NCBI GenBank assembly: GCA_001653155.1 | Contig: BDEJ01000019.1 | Coordinates: 1-42,334 of the forward strand | DNA length: 42,334 nucleotides | Reading direction: 5' to 3' | Source: Porphyromonadaceae bacterium H1 | Lineage (GTDB): Bacteria > Bacteroidota > Bacteroidia > Bacteroidales > Paludibacteraceae | Shown: positions 28,425-37,276 of the stretch, piece by piece | How the letters are laid out: every line of letters starts with the position of its first letter | How positions within the stretch are numbered: the stretch's first letter is position 1 | Program-made: the position numbers and the translations under genes | The notes under the pieces: generated by a model | What the model saw: only the letters and a program-made list of their open reading frames with translations | What the model was told of the DNA's origin: nothing | Databases searched by the model: none

Positions 28425-28430
28425 ATTGAA

Positions 28431-28931
28431 TTATGATTTTGAGATATTGATTTCATCCAGCAGGCGATTCACTACGTCTATCTGCTTATCTTTATCGTCC
28501 AAGTGTTTGCGGATTACCTTTTCAGCAATATCCACCGACAACAAAGCCACTTCACGACGAATTTGCCGTATCGCTTCTTCCCGTTCTTTAGCAATATCTT
28601 CCTGCGCTTTCCTCAGCAGCTTCTCACCCTCTGAACGGGCTTGCTTGCGAGCCTCCTCGATCAAACTCTCGCGCATAGCGGCAGCTTCTTTGAGAATCTG
28701 CATCTGTTCGGAACGGGCTGCCGCCAGAATTTGCTCTCCCTCTTCTTTGATACCCGCTAATCGTTCGTTGGCCTCCTTTGCGGACTGCAGGGAGTCGTCA
28801 ATAAACTTTCCCCTTTCTTCGACTCCTCTTATAATGCTTGGCCATGCAAACTTGGCCAGCAGTCCGAAGACAACCAGAAACGGGATAAGCATCCAGATAA
28901 TAAGACCAATTTCGGGCTTGAAAAGTTCCAT
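28431..28931 (-). CDS. atpF: ATP synthase F0 subunit b
   Basis: 166 aa. One N-terminal membrane helix (FKPEIGLIIWMLIPFLVVFG, residues about 4-28) is followed by a long, highly charged helix (about 35-150, with SAKEANERLAGIKEEGEQIL and AREEAIRQIRREVALLSVDI-like repeats) that forms the peripheral stalk. There is one b gene here, so a homodimer is expected. It lies 9 nt after atpE. Confidence 0.95.
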   Translation of the reverse strand: MELFKPEIGLIIWMLIPFLVVFGLLAKFAWPSIIRGVEERGKFIDDSLQSAKEANERLAGIKEEGEQILAAARSEQMQILKEAAAMRESLIEEARKQARSEGEKLLRKAQEDIAKEREEAIRQIRREVALLSVDIAEKVIRKHLDDKDKQIDVVNRLLDEINISKS

Positions 28932-28940
28932 GCCGAATTC

Positions 28941-29195
28941 TTATAAGAAGATGGCTAATGCACAAACAATAATAGCAAGCAGGGCGGCGCCTTCTATCAG
29001 CGCAGCAATCACAATCATACTGCCTCGAATATCACCGGCTGCTTCCGGTTGACGGGCAATAGCGTCCATGGCCTGTCCTCCGATACGGCCGATACCTAAA
29101 CCGGCTGCAATAGCAGCCAAACCGGCTCCAAGTGCTGCACCTAATTTTCCTATTCCGGCTCCCGCCGCAACTTGTAATAAAATTGATAGTAACAT
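28941..29195 (-). CDS. atpE: ATP synthase F0 subunit c
   Basis: 84 aa. Two membrane helices joined by the polar loop ARQPEAAGDIRGSM. The ion-carrying glutamate is in the second helix (AALIEGAALLAIIV). The residues that define sodium-binding rings (a Gln in helix 1 and Ser-Thr after the glutamate) are absent: helix 1 has Arg and the glutamate is followed by Gly-Ala-Ala. I therefore infer proton coupling. Helix 1 is rich in Gly/Ala (GAALGAGLAAIAAGLGIG), as is usual for tight ring packing. Confidence 0.95.
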   Translation of the reverse strand: MLLSILLQVAAGAGIGKLGAALGAGLAAIAAGLGIGRIGGQAMDAIARQPEAAGDIRGSMIVIAALIEGAALLAIIVCALAIFL

Positions 29196-29256
29196 AATAA
29201 TTTTTTATTTAACGGTTTATTGATTCACTTAATATATGGTTGTTTTATTCTCGTAA

Positions 29257-30336
29257 TCAGTGTTTATGATGCTCAACCCGGGCCATACCGATAAAAATAG
29301 CGGAGAGCATGGTAAAAACATAGGCTTGTATAAACGATATAAGTACATCCAGAGTCAACATAAAAATAGAAAAGAGTAAAGACAAAACCGAGACTACGGA
29401 TGAGGCTGCAGCCCCCAATAAAGCATAAAAAATAAAAATCAGCCCGGCCAATACCAAAATGATCATGTGTCCCGCCATCATATTAGCAAACAAACGCACC
29501 ATCAGGGCAAATGGCTTGGTAAAAATCCCCAGAATTTCAACAAAAGGCATGATTGGGAGGGGTAGCTTGAGCAAGAAAGGTACATCGGGCCAAAATATTT
29601 CGCGCCAATATTCGCGGGTGCCAAAAAAGTTTGTTATCAAAAAAGTACAAAGGGCCAAAGCAAAAGTTACGGAGATATTTCCTGTAACATTTGCACCTCC
29701 GGGAAAGAGGGGGATGAGACCTAGTAAATTAGACAGAAAAATAAAAAAGAATGCCGTCAGTAGATAGGGAGCAAACTTCTTATAATCTTTTCCTACACAA
29801 GGCTTTATCACATCGTTGTAAATGGCCATTATCAACATTTCCATACTTCCCGAAAAACCACGTCGTGATTTTAGAGGCTCCCTGCGATACTCTCGGGCCA
29901 ACGGAAGAAATATGAGAAGTAACAACACCGCGGTCAACAGTATCGAAACAACATTTTTAGTCATCGAAAGATCAAAAGGCCTTAATTCTTCACCATTCAA
30001 GCCCAATTCGACAATCTTTCCGTTATAACGCTCACTGTTCGATATTCGGAAGCCCTCGTAAGCAGCATGTCCGTGTTCGAAACGAGAGGAGAGAAAAACG
30101 AACCAGCCTCGTTCATCGCTACGCACAATAACCGGCAGGGGAATGGATATCTCTTTCTCTCCAAGGGTAATTAAATGCCAATCATAGCTATCGGAAAGAT
30201 GAGAGAATATCATTTCTTTTAAGTCAAAGGATGCTTTCTCTTCGGTATCGGCAGCCCACAAATTACTTGTCGTGACACTAAACAGCAGCAACACGAAACA
30301 AAGTCGAAAACTTTTTATTGCTTGAAAAAAACTCAT
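29257..30336 (-). CDS. atpB: ATP synthase F0 subunit a
   Basis: 359 aa, much longer than the about 270 aa of E. coli. The first 28 residues look like a signal peptide (FRLCFVLLLFSVTTSNLWAA), followed by a periplasmic-type region of about 100 residues before the first canonical helix. This layout is common in Bacteroidota. The essential arginine that faces the c-ring is in FALMVRLFANMMAGH. The late helices include LLFSIFMLTLDVLISFIQAY and VFTMLSAIFIG. The start overlaps the preceding gene's stop by 4 nt (ATGA). It lies 61 nt before atpE. Confidence 0.95.
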   Translation of the reverse strand: MSFFQAIKSFRLCFVLLLFSVTTSNLWAADTEEKASFDLKEMIFSHLSDSYDWHLITLGEKEISIPLPVIVRSDERGWFVFLSSRFEHGHAAYEGFRISNSERYNGKIVELGLNGEELRPFDLSMTKNVVSILLTAVLLLLIFLPLAREYRREPLKSRRGFSGSMEMLIMAIYNDVIKPCVGKDYKKFAPYLLTAFFFIFLSNLLGLIPLFPGGANVTGNISVTFALALCTFLITNFFGTREYWREIFWPDVPFLLKLPLPIMPFVEILGIFTKPFALMVRLFANMMAGHMIILVLAGLIFIFYALLGAAASSVVSVLSLLFSIFMLTLDVLISFIQAYVFTMLSAIFIGMARVEHHKH

Positions 30337-30731
30337 TTCCCGGTTTCTTTTTCTTGCGTTTTTTTATTCAATCTGTACAACACGTAGGTCTCAAACATCA
30401 AAAATGCGATAAAATAAACGGCAAACTCCCCGATAAAATAAACGGCATAAGAAGTTTTAAGTAACAAGCCCAATAGCAGTACCAACAAAGCCGCAAAGAT
30501 TTTAACTGTTTTAAACGACAAGGTTGCACCCAAAGAGGGACTCTCACTACGGTATTTATGCACAAAAACAGCCAGTACAGCCAGATTGCCGAAGTAGAAA
30601 AGCGGAATAAGTGACGACAGAGGTTCATACTGCGGCCTTTGTAACACCAAGCAGAAAAGCAATTGTAGCACTGCGGTGATAACGAGCAGCAATAGGAAGC
30701 CGCCAAAAAAGACTTTCAATCCTTGAGTCAT
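30333..30731 (-). CDS. Small membrane protein of the atp operon (AtpI-like position)
   Basis: 132 aa from the ATG at 30731 (MTQGLKVFFGGFLLLLVITA). Four hydrophobic segments are visible at about residues 8-32, 38-57, 74-92 and 94-115, and the tail is charged (YRLNKKTQEKETGK). The gene overlaps atpC upstream and atpB downstream by 4 nt each (ATGA at both ends), so it is translated with them. AtpI-type proteins at this place in other operons help assemble the c-ring, but I see no sequence signature that proves kinship. Conserved gene order in Bacteroidota supports a role in F0 assembly. Confidence 0.8.
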   Translation of the reverse strand: MTQGLKVFFGGFLLLLVITAVLQLLFCLVLQRPQYEPLSSLIPLFYFGNLAVLAVFVHKYRSESPSLGATLSFKTVKIFAALLVLLLGLLLKTSYAVYFIGEFAVYFIAFLMFETYVLYRLNKKTQEKETGK

Positions 30732-30976
30732 TTTTCTACTCCTTCGACACAAACACTGGCCACGTTATTATTCATTTCAACAAAACCTTCGAAGACGCTA
30801 ATCGTCACTTCTTCTCCTGTGAGTTTACGGTAGCGTAAAGGGCCTTTTTTGAGCGCCGAAACAATGGGTGCATGATTATCAAGCATAGTAAATGTCCCCT
30901 CAATGCCCGGTAAGGATACAAGTTCGACATCCCCTGAAAAGACAACCTGCTCCGGTGTTATAATTTCCAACTTCAT
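30728..30976 (-). CDS. atpC: ATP synthase F1 subunit epsilon (short form)
   Basis: 82 aa from the ATG at 30976 (MKLEIITPEQVVFSGDVELV). The frame is open 28 codons further, but that part overlaps the end of atpD and is not family-like. Only the N-terminal beta-sandwich is present (LPGIEGTFTMLDNHAPIVSA); the C-terminal two-helix domain that acts as an inhibitory latch in E. coli is missing. The short form is usual in Bacteroidota. It lies 31 nt after atpD and overlaps the next gene by 4 nt. Confidence 0.94.
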   Translation of the reverse strand: MKLEIITPEQVVFSGDVELVSLPGIEGTFTMLDNHAPIVSALKKGPLRYRKLTGEEVTISVFEGFVEMNNNVASVCVEGVEK

Positions 30977-31007
30977 AAGCCCTCGATTCTGCAAAATTAT
31001 AATATAT

Positions 31008-32543
<1,536 letters not shown>

Positions 32544-32573
32544 TTATTTTATTTCCGTTAATTTTTGAGCCTG

Positions 32574-32605
32574 TAAATTTAGACAAAATAAACTTCCCTG
32601 TAAAA
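32574..32605 (-). promoter_or_regulatory. Candidate promoter of the ATP synthase operon
   Basis: On the minus strand TTTT (32605-32602), a 20-nt spacer, then TAAATTTA (32581-32574). Each box differs by one base from the Bacteroidota consensus TTTG/TAnnTTTG. The start site would be near 32567, about 45 nt before the atpD ATG. It is the best match in the spacer on this strand but not a strong one. Confidence 0.45.
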
Positions 32606-32726
32606 CTTTTTTGGGGAAGCTTGAAAAAGGAAAACATAAACAGCTGATTTACAGTGAATAAATATTTTTCCAGATTCACTTTCAAATAGAAACGAAACAT
32701 AAATTCTCTAAAAGACGAACTTCGAG

Positions 32727-32768
32727 CATACAAATTGTATGATACAACGTTCAACAACCCGTATCATA
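32727..32768. promoter_or_regulatory. Overlapping palindromes between the atp and ugd promoters
   Basis: CATACAAATTGTATG (32727-32741) is a perfect 7+1+7 palindrome. Its right arm overlaps TATGATAC (32738-32745), which is inverted as GTATCATA at 32761-32768 with a 15-nt gap. The two structures share bases and so would be alternatives in RNA, or a cluster of dyad protein sites in DNA. They lie about 100 bp upstream of the ugd -33 box and about 120 bp upstream of the atpD -33 box. Confidence 0.5.
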
Positions 32769-32863
32769 AACAAAAGGAGAGCTATACTCTTTTTACATTA
32801 AAACCTAAAAATGAAGCAATTAAAATCAACCCCTGATTCAAATATGGGATAGCAACAAACTCC

Positions 32864-32895
32864 TTTGTGTAATCAAGAGCTTTATTGTATCTTTG
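32864..32895 (+). promoter_or_regulatory. Promoter of the polysaccharide cluster
   Basis: TTTG (32864-32867), a 20-nt spacer, then TATCTTTG (32888-32895), a full match to the Bacteroidota consensus. Transcription should start near 32902, leaving a leader of about 110 nt before the ugd ATG at 33014. Confidence 0.85.
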
Positions 32896-33013
32896 CCAAA
32901 ATTATCTGTTTTCAGCAAACGAAGAAGTAAATTTCTCGTCTTCAAACAGATAAACATCTCCAAGAATCTCAGAAATCGGATAAAAGAGGCTTGAGAAAAA
33001 GAAGAAGCGTTTC

Positions 33014-34327
33014 ATGAACATAGCAATAATCGGCACAGGATACGTAGGATTGGTAACAGGGGCTTGCTTCTCGGAAATGGGAGTACATGTTACTTGCGTA
33101 GATATCGACACCGAGAAGATAAACCAGCTCAAGCAAGGGCTAGTGCCCATATACGAACCGGGGTTAGAAGATTTGGTACGAAAAAACACGGCAGCAGGAC
33201 GCTTACAATTTGTAACAACACTTACACCCTGTCTGTCGGCAGTCGAAGTCATTTTTATTGCCGTAGGTACTCCTCCGGAAGAAGACGGAAGCGCGGATTT
33301 AAGCCATGTATTGGAGGTCGCACGTGAAATTGGCCGAAACATGAGCCGTCATTTACTTGTAGTGACTAAAAGCACCGTCCCCGTGGGAACAGCTCATAAA
33401 ATAAAAGCCGTAATCCGGGAAGAGTTAGACAAGCGCGGCTTGGACTTAACCTTCGATATTGCCTCGAATCCAGAGTTTTTGAAAGAAGGAAGCGCTGTAA
33501 AAGACTTCATGAGCCCGGATCGGGTTATAGTCGGTGTCGAAAACGAAAAAGGAAAGGATTTGATGGACAAACTCTACAAACCATTCCTCATAAACAACTA
33601 CCGAATATTTTTTACCGACATCGCCTCTGCCGAAATGATTAAATATGCCGCCAATGCCATGTTGGCAACACGCATATCGTTTATGAATGACATCGCCAAC
33701 CTCTGCGAACGTGTAGGGGCTGACGCCAACGCAGTACGCAGGGGCATAGGTAGCGACACTCGTATCGGCACCAAGTTTCTATATCCGGGATGCGGATACG
33801 GAGGCAGTTGCTTCCCCAAAGACATAAAAGCCCTGATAAAGACCGCAGCTGATAACGGCTACCCGATGTCGGTGCTGGAAGCAGTGGAAAGTGTTAACGA
33901 AAAACAGAAAAAAATACTCTTTGAAAAACTACAAAAGCATTACAACAACAATCTATCGGGAAAGACGATTGCAGTTTGGGGATTGGCCTTTAAACCCGAG
34001 ACGGACGATATACGCGAAGCTCCGTCGCTTGTAACAATAGACCTACTCCTGAAAGCCGGTTGCAAAGTACGCGTTTACGACCCTATAGCAATGAATGCGG
34101 CAAAGAAAATACTCGGCACACAAGTATGCTATTGCTCCGACTTATACGATGCAGCACTACAGGCCGAAGCCGTTATATTGCAAACCGAATGGAAGGAATT
34201 TCGTCTGCCTTCGTGGGATACGCTGAAGAGATCGATGCGCACAGCGCTGGTTATCGACGGGCGTAATATCTACGACAAGAACGAGCTCAAACAGAAAGGC
34301 TTCCATTATTACGGTATAGGAGGCTAG
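33014..34327 (+). CDS. ugd: UDP-glucose 6-dehydrogenase
   Basis: 437 aa. It oxidises UDP-glucose twice with NAD+ to UDP-glucuronate, a precursor of acidic surface glycans. The N-terminal NAD site GTGYVG is at residues 7-12 and the start is MNIAIIGTGYVGLVTGACFS. FLKEGSAVKDFMSPDRVIVG and the catalytic Cys266 in GYGGSCFPKDIKALI identify the UDP-glucose type. The C-terminal domain includes WGLAFKPETDDIREAPS. It is the first gene of the plus-strand sugar cluster, behind a consensus promoter, and 81 nt before a second, different dehydrogenase. Confidence 0.95.
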   Translation: MNIAIIGTGYVGLVTGACFSEMGVHVTCVDIDTEKINQLKQGLVPIYEPGLEDLVRKNTAAGRLQFVTTLTPCLSAVEVIFIAVGTPPEEDGSADLSHVLEVAREIGRNMSRHLLVVTKSTVPVGTAHKIKAVIREELDKRGLDLTFDIASNPEFLKEGSAVKDFMSPDRVIVGVENEKGKDLMDKLYKPFLINNYRIFFTDIASAEMIKYAANAMLATRISFMNDIANLCERVGADANAVRRGIGSDTRIGTKFLYPGCGYGGSCFPKDIKALIKTAADNGYPMSVLEAVESVNEKQKKILFEKLQKHYNNNLSGKTIAVWGLAFKPETDDIREAPSLVTIDLLLKAGCKVRVYDPIAMNAAKKILGTQVCYCSDLYDAALQAEAVILQTEWKEFRLPSWDTLKRSMRTALVIDGRNIYDKNELKQKGFHYYGIGG

Positions 34328-34408
34328 ATTAGCATACCGTACAACTTTCATAAGAGATGGATCGATACAAACTAAAGAAATATATTAACAGCTTAGAAAA
34401 TATAAAAA

Positions 34409-35722
34409 ATGAAACAGTTGCTTTTACAGAAAATCCAAAATAAGGATATTGTAGTCGGCGTAGTCGGCTTGGGATACGTTGGTTTGCCTTTAGCCGTGGA
34501 AAAGGCCAAAGCCGGTTTTAAAACCATTGGGTTCGACGTACAGGAGAAGAAAGTAGAGTTGGTCAACTCCGGACACAACTACATCGGAGATGTGGTTAAT
34601 GAGGACCTGAAGGAAATCGTGAGCAAAGGTATGCTCTCGGCCACAACAGACTTCAGCTTTGTAAAAGATGTGGACTTCATTGCCATCTGTGTCCCGACTC
34701 CCTTGGATGTATATCAGCAACCGGACATCAGCTATGTAAAATCCTCCACCGAATCCATTGCCAAATATCTGAAAAAAGGCAGCATGGTAGTACTGGAGTC
34801 AACCACCTACCCGGGTACGACCGAAGAGCTGATAAAGCCTTTGTTGGAACAAGGCTCAGGTTTGAAATGCGGTAGCGACTTTTATCTGGGTTTCTCTCCC
34901 GAACGGGTGGATCCGGGAAACCTGATATACAAAACTAAAAACACGCCGAAAGTAGTGGGAGCTATAGGCGAAGACGCCTTGGAAGTAATTGCAGCGATGT
35001 ACCGTGCGGTATTGGAAAGCGACGTGCATACCGTTTCAAGTCCGGCTATTGCCGAGATGGAAAAAATACTCGAAAACACCTACCGCAACATAAATATCGG
35101 ATTGATAAATGAGTTGGCTATGCTCTGCCACAAAATGAACATCAACCTTTGGGAGGTAATCGATGCCGCTAAGACAAAACCCTACGGTTTTCAAGCCTTT
35201 TATCCCGGTCCCGGACTGGGGGGACACTGCATCCCGCTTGACCCCTACTACCTGTCGTGGAAAGCTCGGGAATACGGCTTCCACACTTCGATGATTGAAT
35301 CATCGATGATGATAAACGACAAAATGCCCGAATACTGCATGGAGCGCGCCGGCGATCTTTTGAATCGCTCCAAAAAAGCTTTGAATGGCTCCAATATTCT
35401 GGTCGTTGGGGTGGCTTACAAGCAAGACATCGACGATTATCGCGAAAGTCCCGCCTTGGTACTGATCGACCTCCTGAAGGGCAAAGGCGCCAACGTCTCC
35501 TTCTTTGACCCCTATATCCCCGAATACAAACACAAAGGAAAGCTTGAAAAGGGCGAAAAGAATCTAACCCCAGCCTTGCTTGAAAAAGCCGATCTGGTGG
35601 TTGTGGCAGCGGCTCACAGCCAAGTGGACTACGAATTGATTCAAAAGCATGCAAAAGTGATCTTCGACACTAAAAATGCAATGAAGGGGGTTAAGAACAG
35701 AAACAACATAGAGCTATTGTAA
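34409..35722 (+). CDS. wbpA: UDP-N-acetylglucosamine 6-dehydrogenase (WbpA-like)
   Basis: 437 aa. NAD site GLGYVG at residues 20-25; SPERVDPG at about 163-170; catalytic Cys274 in GPGLGGHCIPLDPYYLSWKA. The SPERVDPG and GGHCIPLDP forms are those of the UDP-HexNAc dehydrogenases (WbpA, WecC, TviB), not of Ugd. The genes that follow are WbpB-, WbpD- and WbpE-like, in the order known from the Pseudomonas aeruginosa O5 cluster, so UDP-GlcNAc is the most likely substrate and UDP-GlcNAcA the product. A UDP-ManNAc or UDP-GalNAc specificity cannot be excluded from sequence. It overlaps the next start by one base (TAATG). Confidence 0.88.
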   Translation: MKQLLLQKIQNKDIVVGVVGLGYVGLPLAVEKAKAGFKTIGFDVQEKKVELVNSGHNYIGDVVNEDLKEIVSKGMLSATTDFSFVKDVDFIAICVPTPLDVYQQPDISYVKSSTESIAKYLKKGSMVVLESTTYPGTTEELIKPLLEQGSGLKCGSDFYLGFSPERVDPGNLIYKTKNTPKVVGAIGEDALEVIAAMYRAVLESDVHTVSSPAIAEMEKILENTYRNINIGLINELAMLCHKMNINLWEVIDAAKTKPYGFQAFYPGPGLGGHCIPLDPYYLSWKAREYGFHTSMIESSMMINDKMPEYCMERAGDLLNRSKKALNGSNILVVGVAYKQDIDDYRESPALVLIDLLKGKGANVSFFDPYIPEYKHKGKLEKGEKNLTPALLEKADLVVVAAAHSQVDYELIQKHAKVIFDTKNAMKGVKNRNNIELL

Positions 35723-36687
35723 TGACAAAGAAACAAGTTTGTGTAATCGGAGGAGGAAGATGGGGACAAAACCACATCAAGACCCTCCACGGAATGGGAA
35801 ATTTGGCCGGAATCGTCGAGGCTAATCCCGAAAGACTACGAGAATTATTGAGTTTGTATCCGGGTACAGAGGGTTTCGGCTCTGTGGAATCGGCTTTGGA
35901 AAGAAAATTTGATGCTTACACAATTGCAGCACCGGCCCCACTCCACTATGAAATAGCAAAACGCTTGCTCGAAAAAGGACAACATGTACTTATCGAAAAG
36001 CCGATGACTCTCTCTTCCGAAACAGCTCAGGAATTGGTTGATCTAGCCGAAAGGAATGGAGCACAAATAATGGTAGGACATGTGATGCTGTTTCACCCCG
36101 CTATCATCAAAATAAAAGAATTGATCGACAGTGGTAAAATCGGGAAACTGCACTACATCTATTCCAATCGGGTAAACTTAGGTACCGTACGAACCGAAGA
36201 AAATGTTTTTTGGTCCCTCTCGCCACACGATGTCGCCATTTTCGACTATCTCATCGGTAAGCCGGCCAGTTCGATTATGGCCAAAGGTGAGAAGTTCCTT
36301 CAGAAAGATGTATACGACTCTACGATAGTGCATTTAAGCTACCCGGATAACATTCACGGTCACATTTTCGCCTCATGGCTGCACCCTTTCAAAGAGCATC
36401 GTATTGTAGTAATCGGGAGTAAGGGTATGCTCACATTCGAAGACTCGAGCAAAGAGAAAAACATCATCCTCCACAATAAGCATATTGATTTTGTAAACGG
36501 AATTCCTCAGAAGTCGGAATCTCCCGACGAAATTATCAGTTACGACAAGCAACAGCCATTGACTGAGGAATTGAAATATTTTGTCGACAATCTGGATGGA
36601 CAAATAAAGATTGCGGACGGGAAATCGGGCGTAGAAGTGGTAAGAGTGCTTGAAAAGGTACAAAGTCTGATAGACAACAACCAATAA
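35722..36687 (+). CDS. wbpB: UDP-GlcNAcA 3-dehydrogenase, Gfo/Idh/MocA family (WbpB-like)
   Basis: 321 aa. The N-terminal Rossmann motif is GGGRWGQNH (residues 10-18) and the family motif EKP is at 92-94 (LIEKPMTLSSE). WbpB oxidises C3 of UDP-GlcNAcA so that WbpE can aminate it. The late HIFASWLHPFKEHRIVVIGS block is typical of this sugar-nucleotide subgroup. Its ATG overlaps the wbpA stop by one base, which indicates translational coupling. It ends 17 nt before the acetyltransferase gene. Assignment rests on fold plus gene order. Confidence 0.87.
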   Translation: MTKKQVCVIGGGRWGQNHIKTLHGMGNLAGIVEANPERLRELLSLYPGTEGFGSVESALERKFDAYTIAAPAPLHYEIAKRLLEKGQHVLIEKPMTLSSETAQELVDLAERNGAQIMVGHVMLFHPAIIKIKELIDSGKIGKLHYIYSNRVNLGTVRTEENVFWSLSPHDVAIFDYLIGKPASSIMAKGEKFLQKDVYDSTIVHLSYPDNIHGHIFASWLHPFKEHRIVVIGSKGMLTFEDSSKEKNIILHNKHIDFVNGIPQKSESPDEIISYDKQQPLTEELKYFVDNLDGQIKIADGKSGVEVVRVLEKVQSLIDNNQ

Positions 36688-36704
36688 AACGAAAAGAAGA
36701 AGAC

Positions 36705-37271
36705 ATGGAAAAAGATTTTTTTGTACACGAAAGCAGCTACATAGACGAGCAAGTAAGTATTGGCAAAGGAACTAAGATCTGGCATTTCTGCCACATACAA
36801 AAAGGAGCGACATTGGGTGAGAACTGCTCATTGGGACAAAATGTGAATGTAGCCAACAACGTAAAAATCGGTAACGGCGTACGCATCCAAAACAACGTGT
36901 CGGTGTACGAAGGAGTAGAGCTCGAAGATAATGTATTTTGCGGGCCTTCCTGCGTATTCACCAACGTAAGCACTCCCCGCGCCCACTACTCGGTGCACGG
37001 TGTATATGCAAAGACATTAATAAAATACGGAGCTTCACTCGGGGCCAATTCCACCGTAGTCTGTGGACACAATGTAGGGCGCTGTGCTCTCATTGCTGCC
37101 GGAGCGGTAGTTACCAAAGATGTAAAAGACCATGCTCTGATGGCAGGGGTTCCGGCGCATCAAATAGCTTGGGTATGTGAATGCGGCGAACGTTTAGCAG
37201 AGGATATTCATTGTAAAAAATGTGGTAAGAAATATCAAGAGACAACAACAGGACTTATCGAAATAAAGTAA
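36705..37271 (+). CDS. wbpD: UDP-3-amino sugar N-acetyltransferase (WbpD-like) with Cys-rich tail
   Basis: 188 aa. A left-handed beta-helix of hexapeptide repeats spans about residues 14-150 (SIGKGTKIWHFCHIQKGATL, NVKIGNGVRIQNNVSVYEGV, ALIAAGAVVTKDVKDHALMA). WbpD acetylates the 3-amino group of UDP-GlcNAc(3N)A using acetyl-CoA. The last part carries Cys158, Cys160, Cys170 and Cys173 (CEC, 9 residues, CKKC), a pattern that looks like a small zinc knuckle and is an add-on to the catalytic fold. It lies between wbpB (17 nt) and wbpE (5 nt). Confidence 0.88.
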   Translation: MEKDFFVHESSYIDEQVSIGKGTKIWHFCHIQKGATLGENCSLGQNVNVANNVKIGNGVRIQNNVSVYEGVELEDNVFCGPSCVFTNVSTPRAHYSVHGVYAKTLIKYGASLGANSTVVCGHNVGRCALIAAGAVVTKDVKDHALMAGVPAHQIAWVCECGERLAEDIHCKKCGKKYQETTTGLIEIK

Positions 37272-37276
37272 CAATT

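Noticed and set aside
28941-29195. Sodium-binding c-ring
   Set aside because: The Gln and Ser/Thr ligands of sodium-type c subunits are not present around the helix 1 position and the glutamate.
32771-32793. A/T-rich hairpin as a terminator
   Set aside because: No gene ends nearby on either strand, so there is nothing for it to terminate; the stem is weak.
35169-35654. Open frame of 161 codons on the minus strand inside wbpA
   Set aside because: Arginine- and serine-rich translation typical of a shadow frame; wbpA is clearly the real gene.
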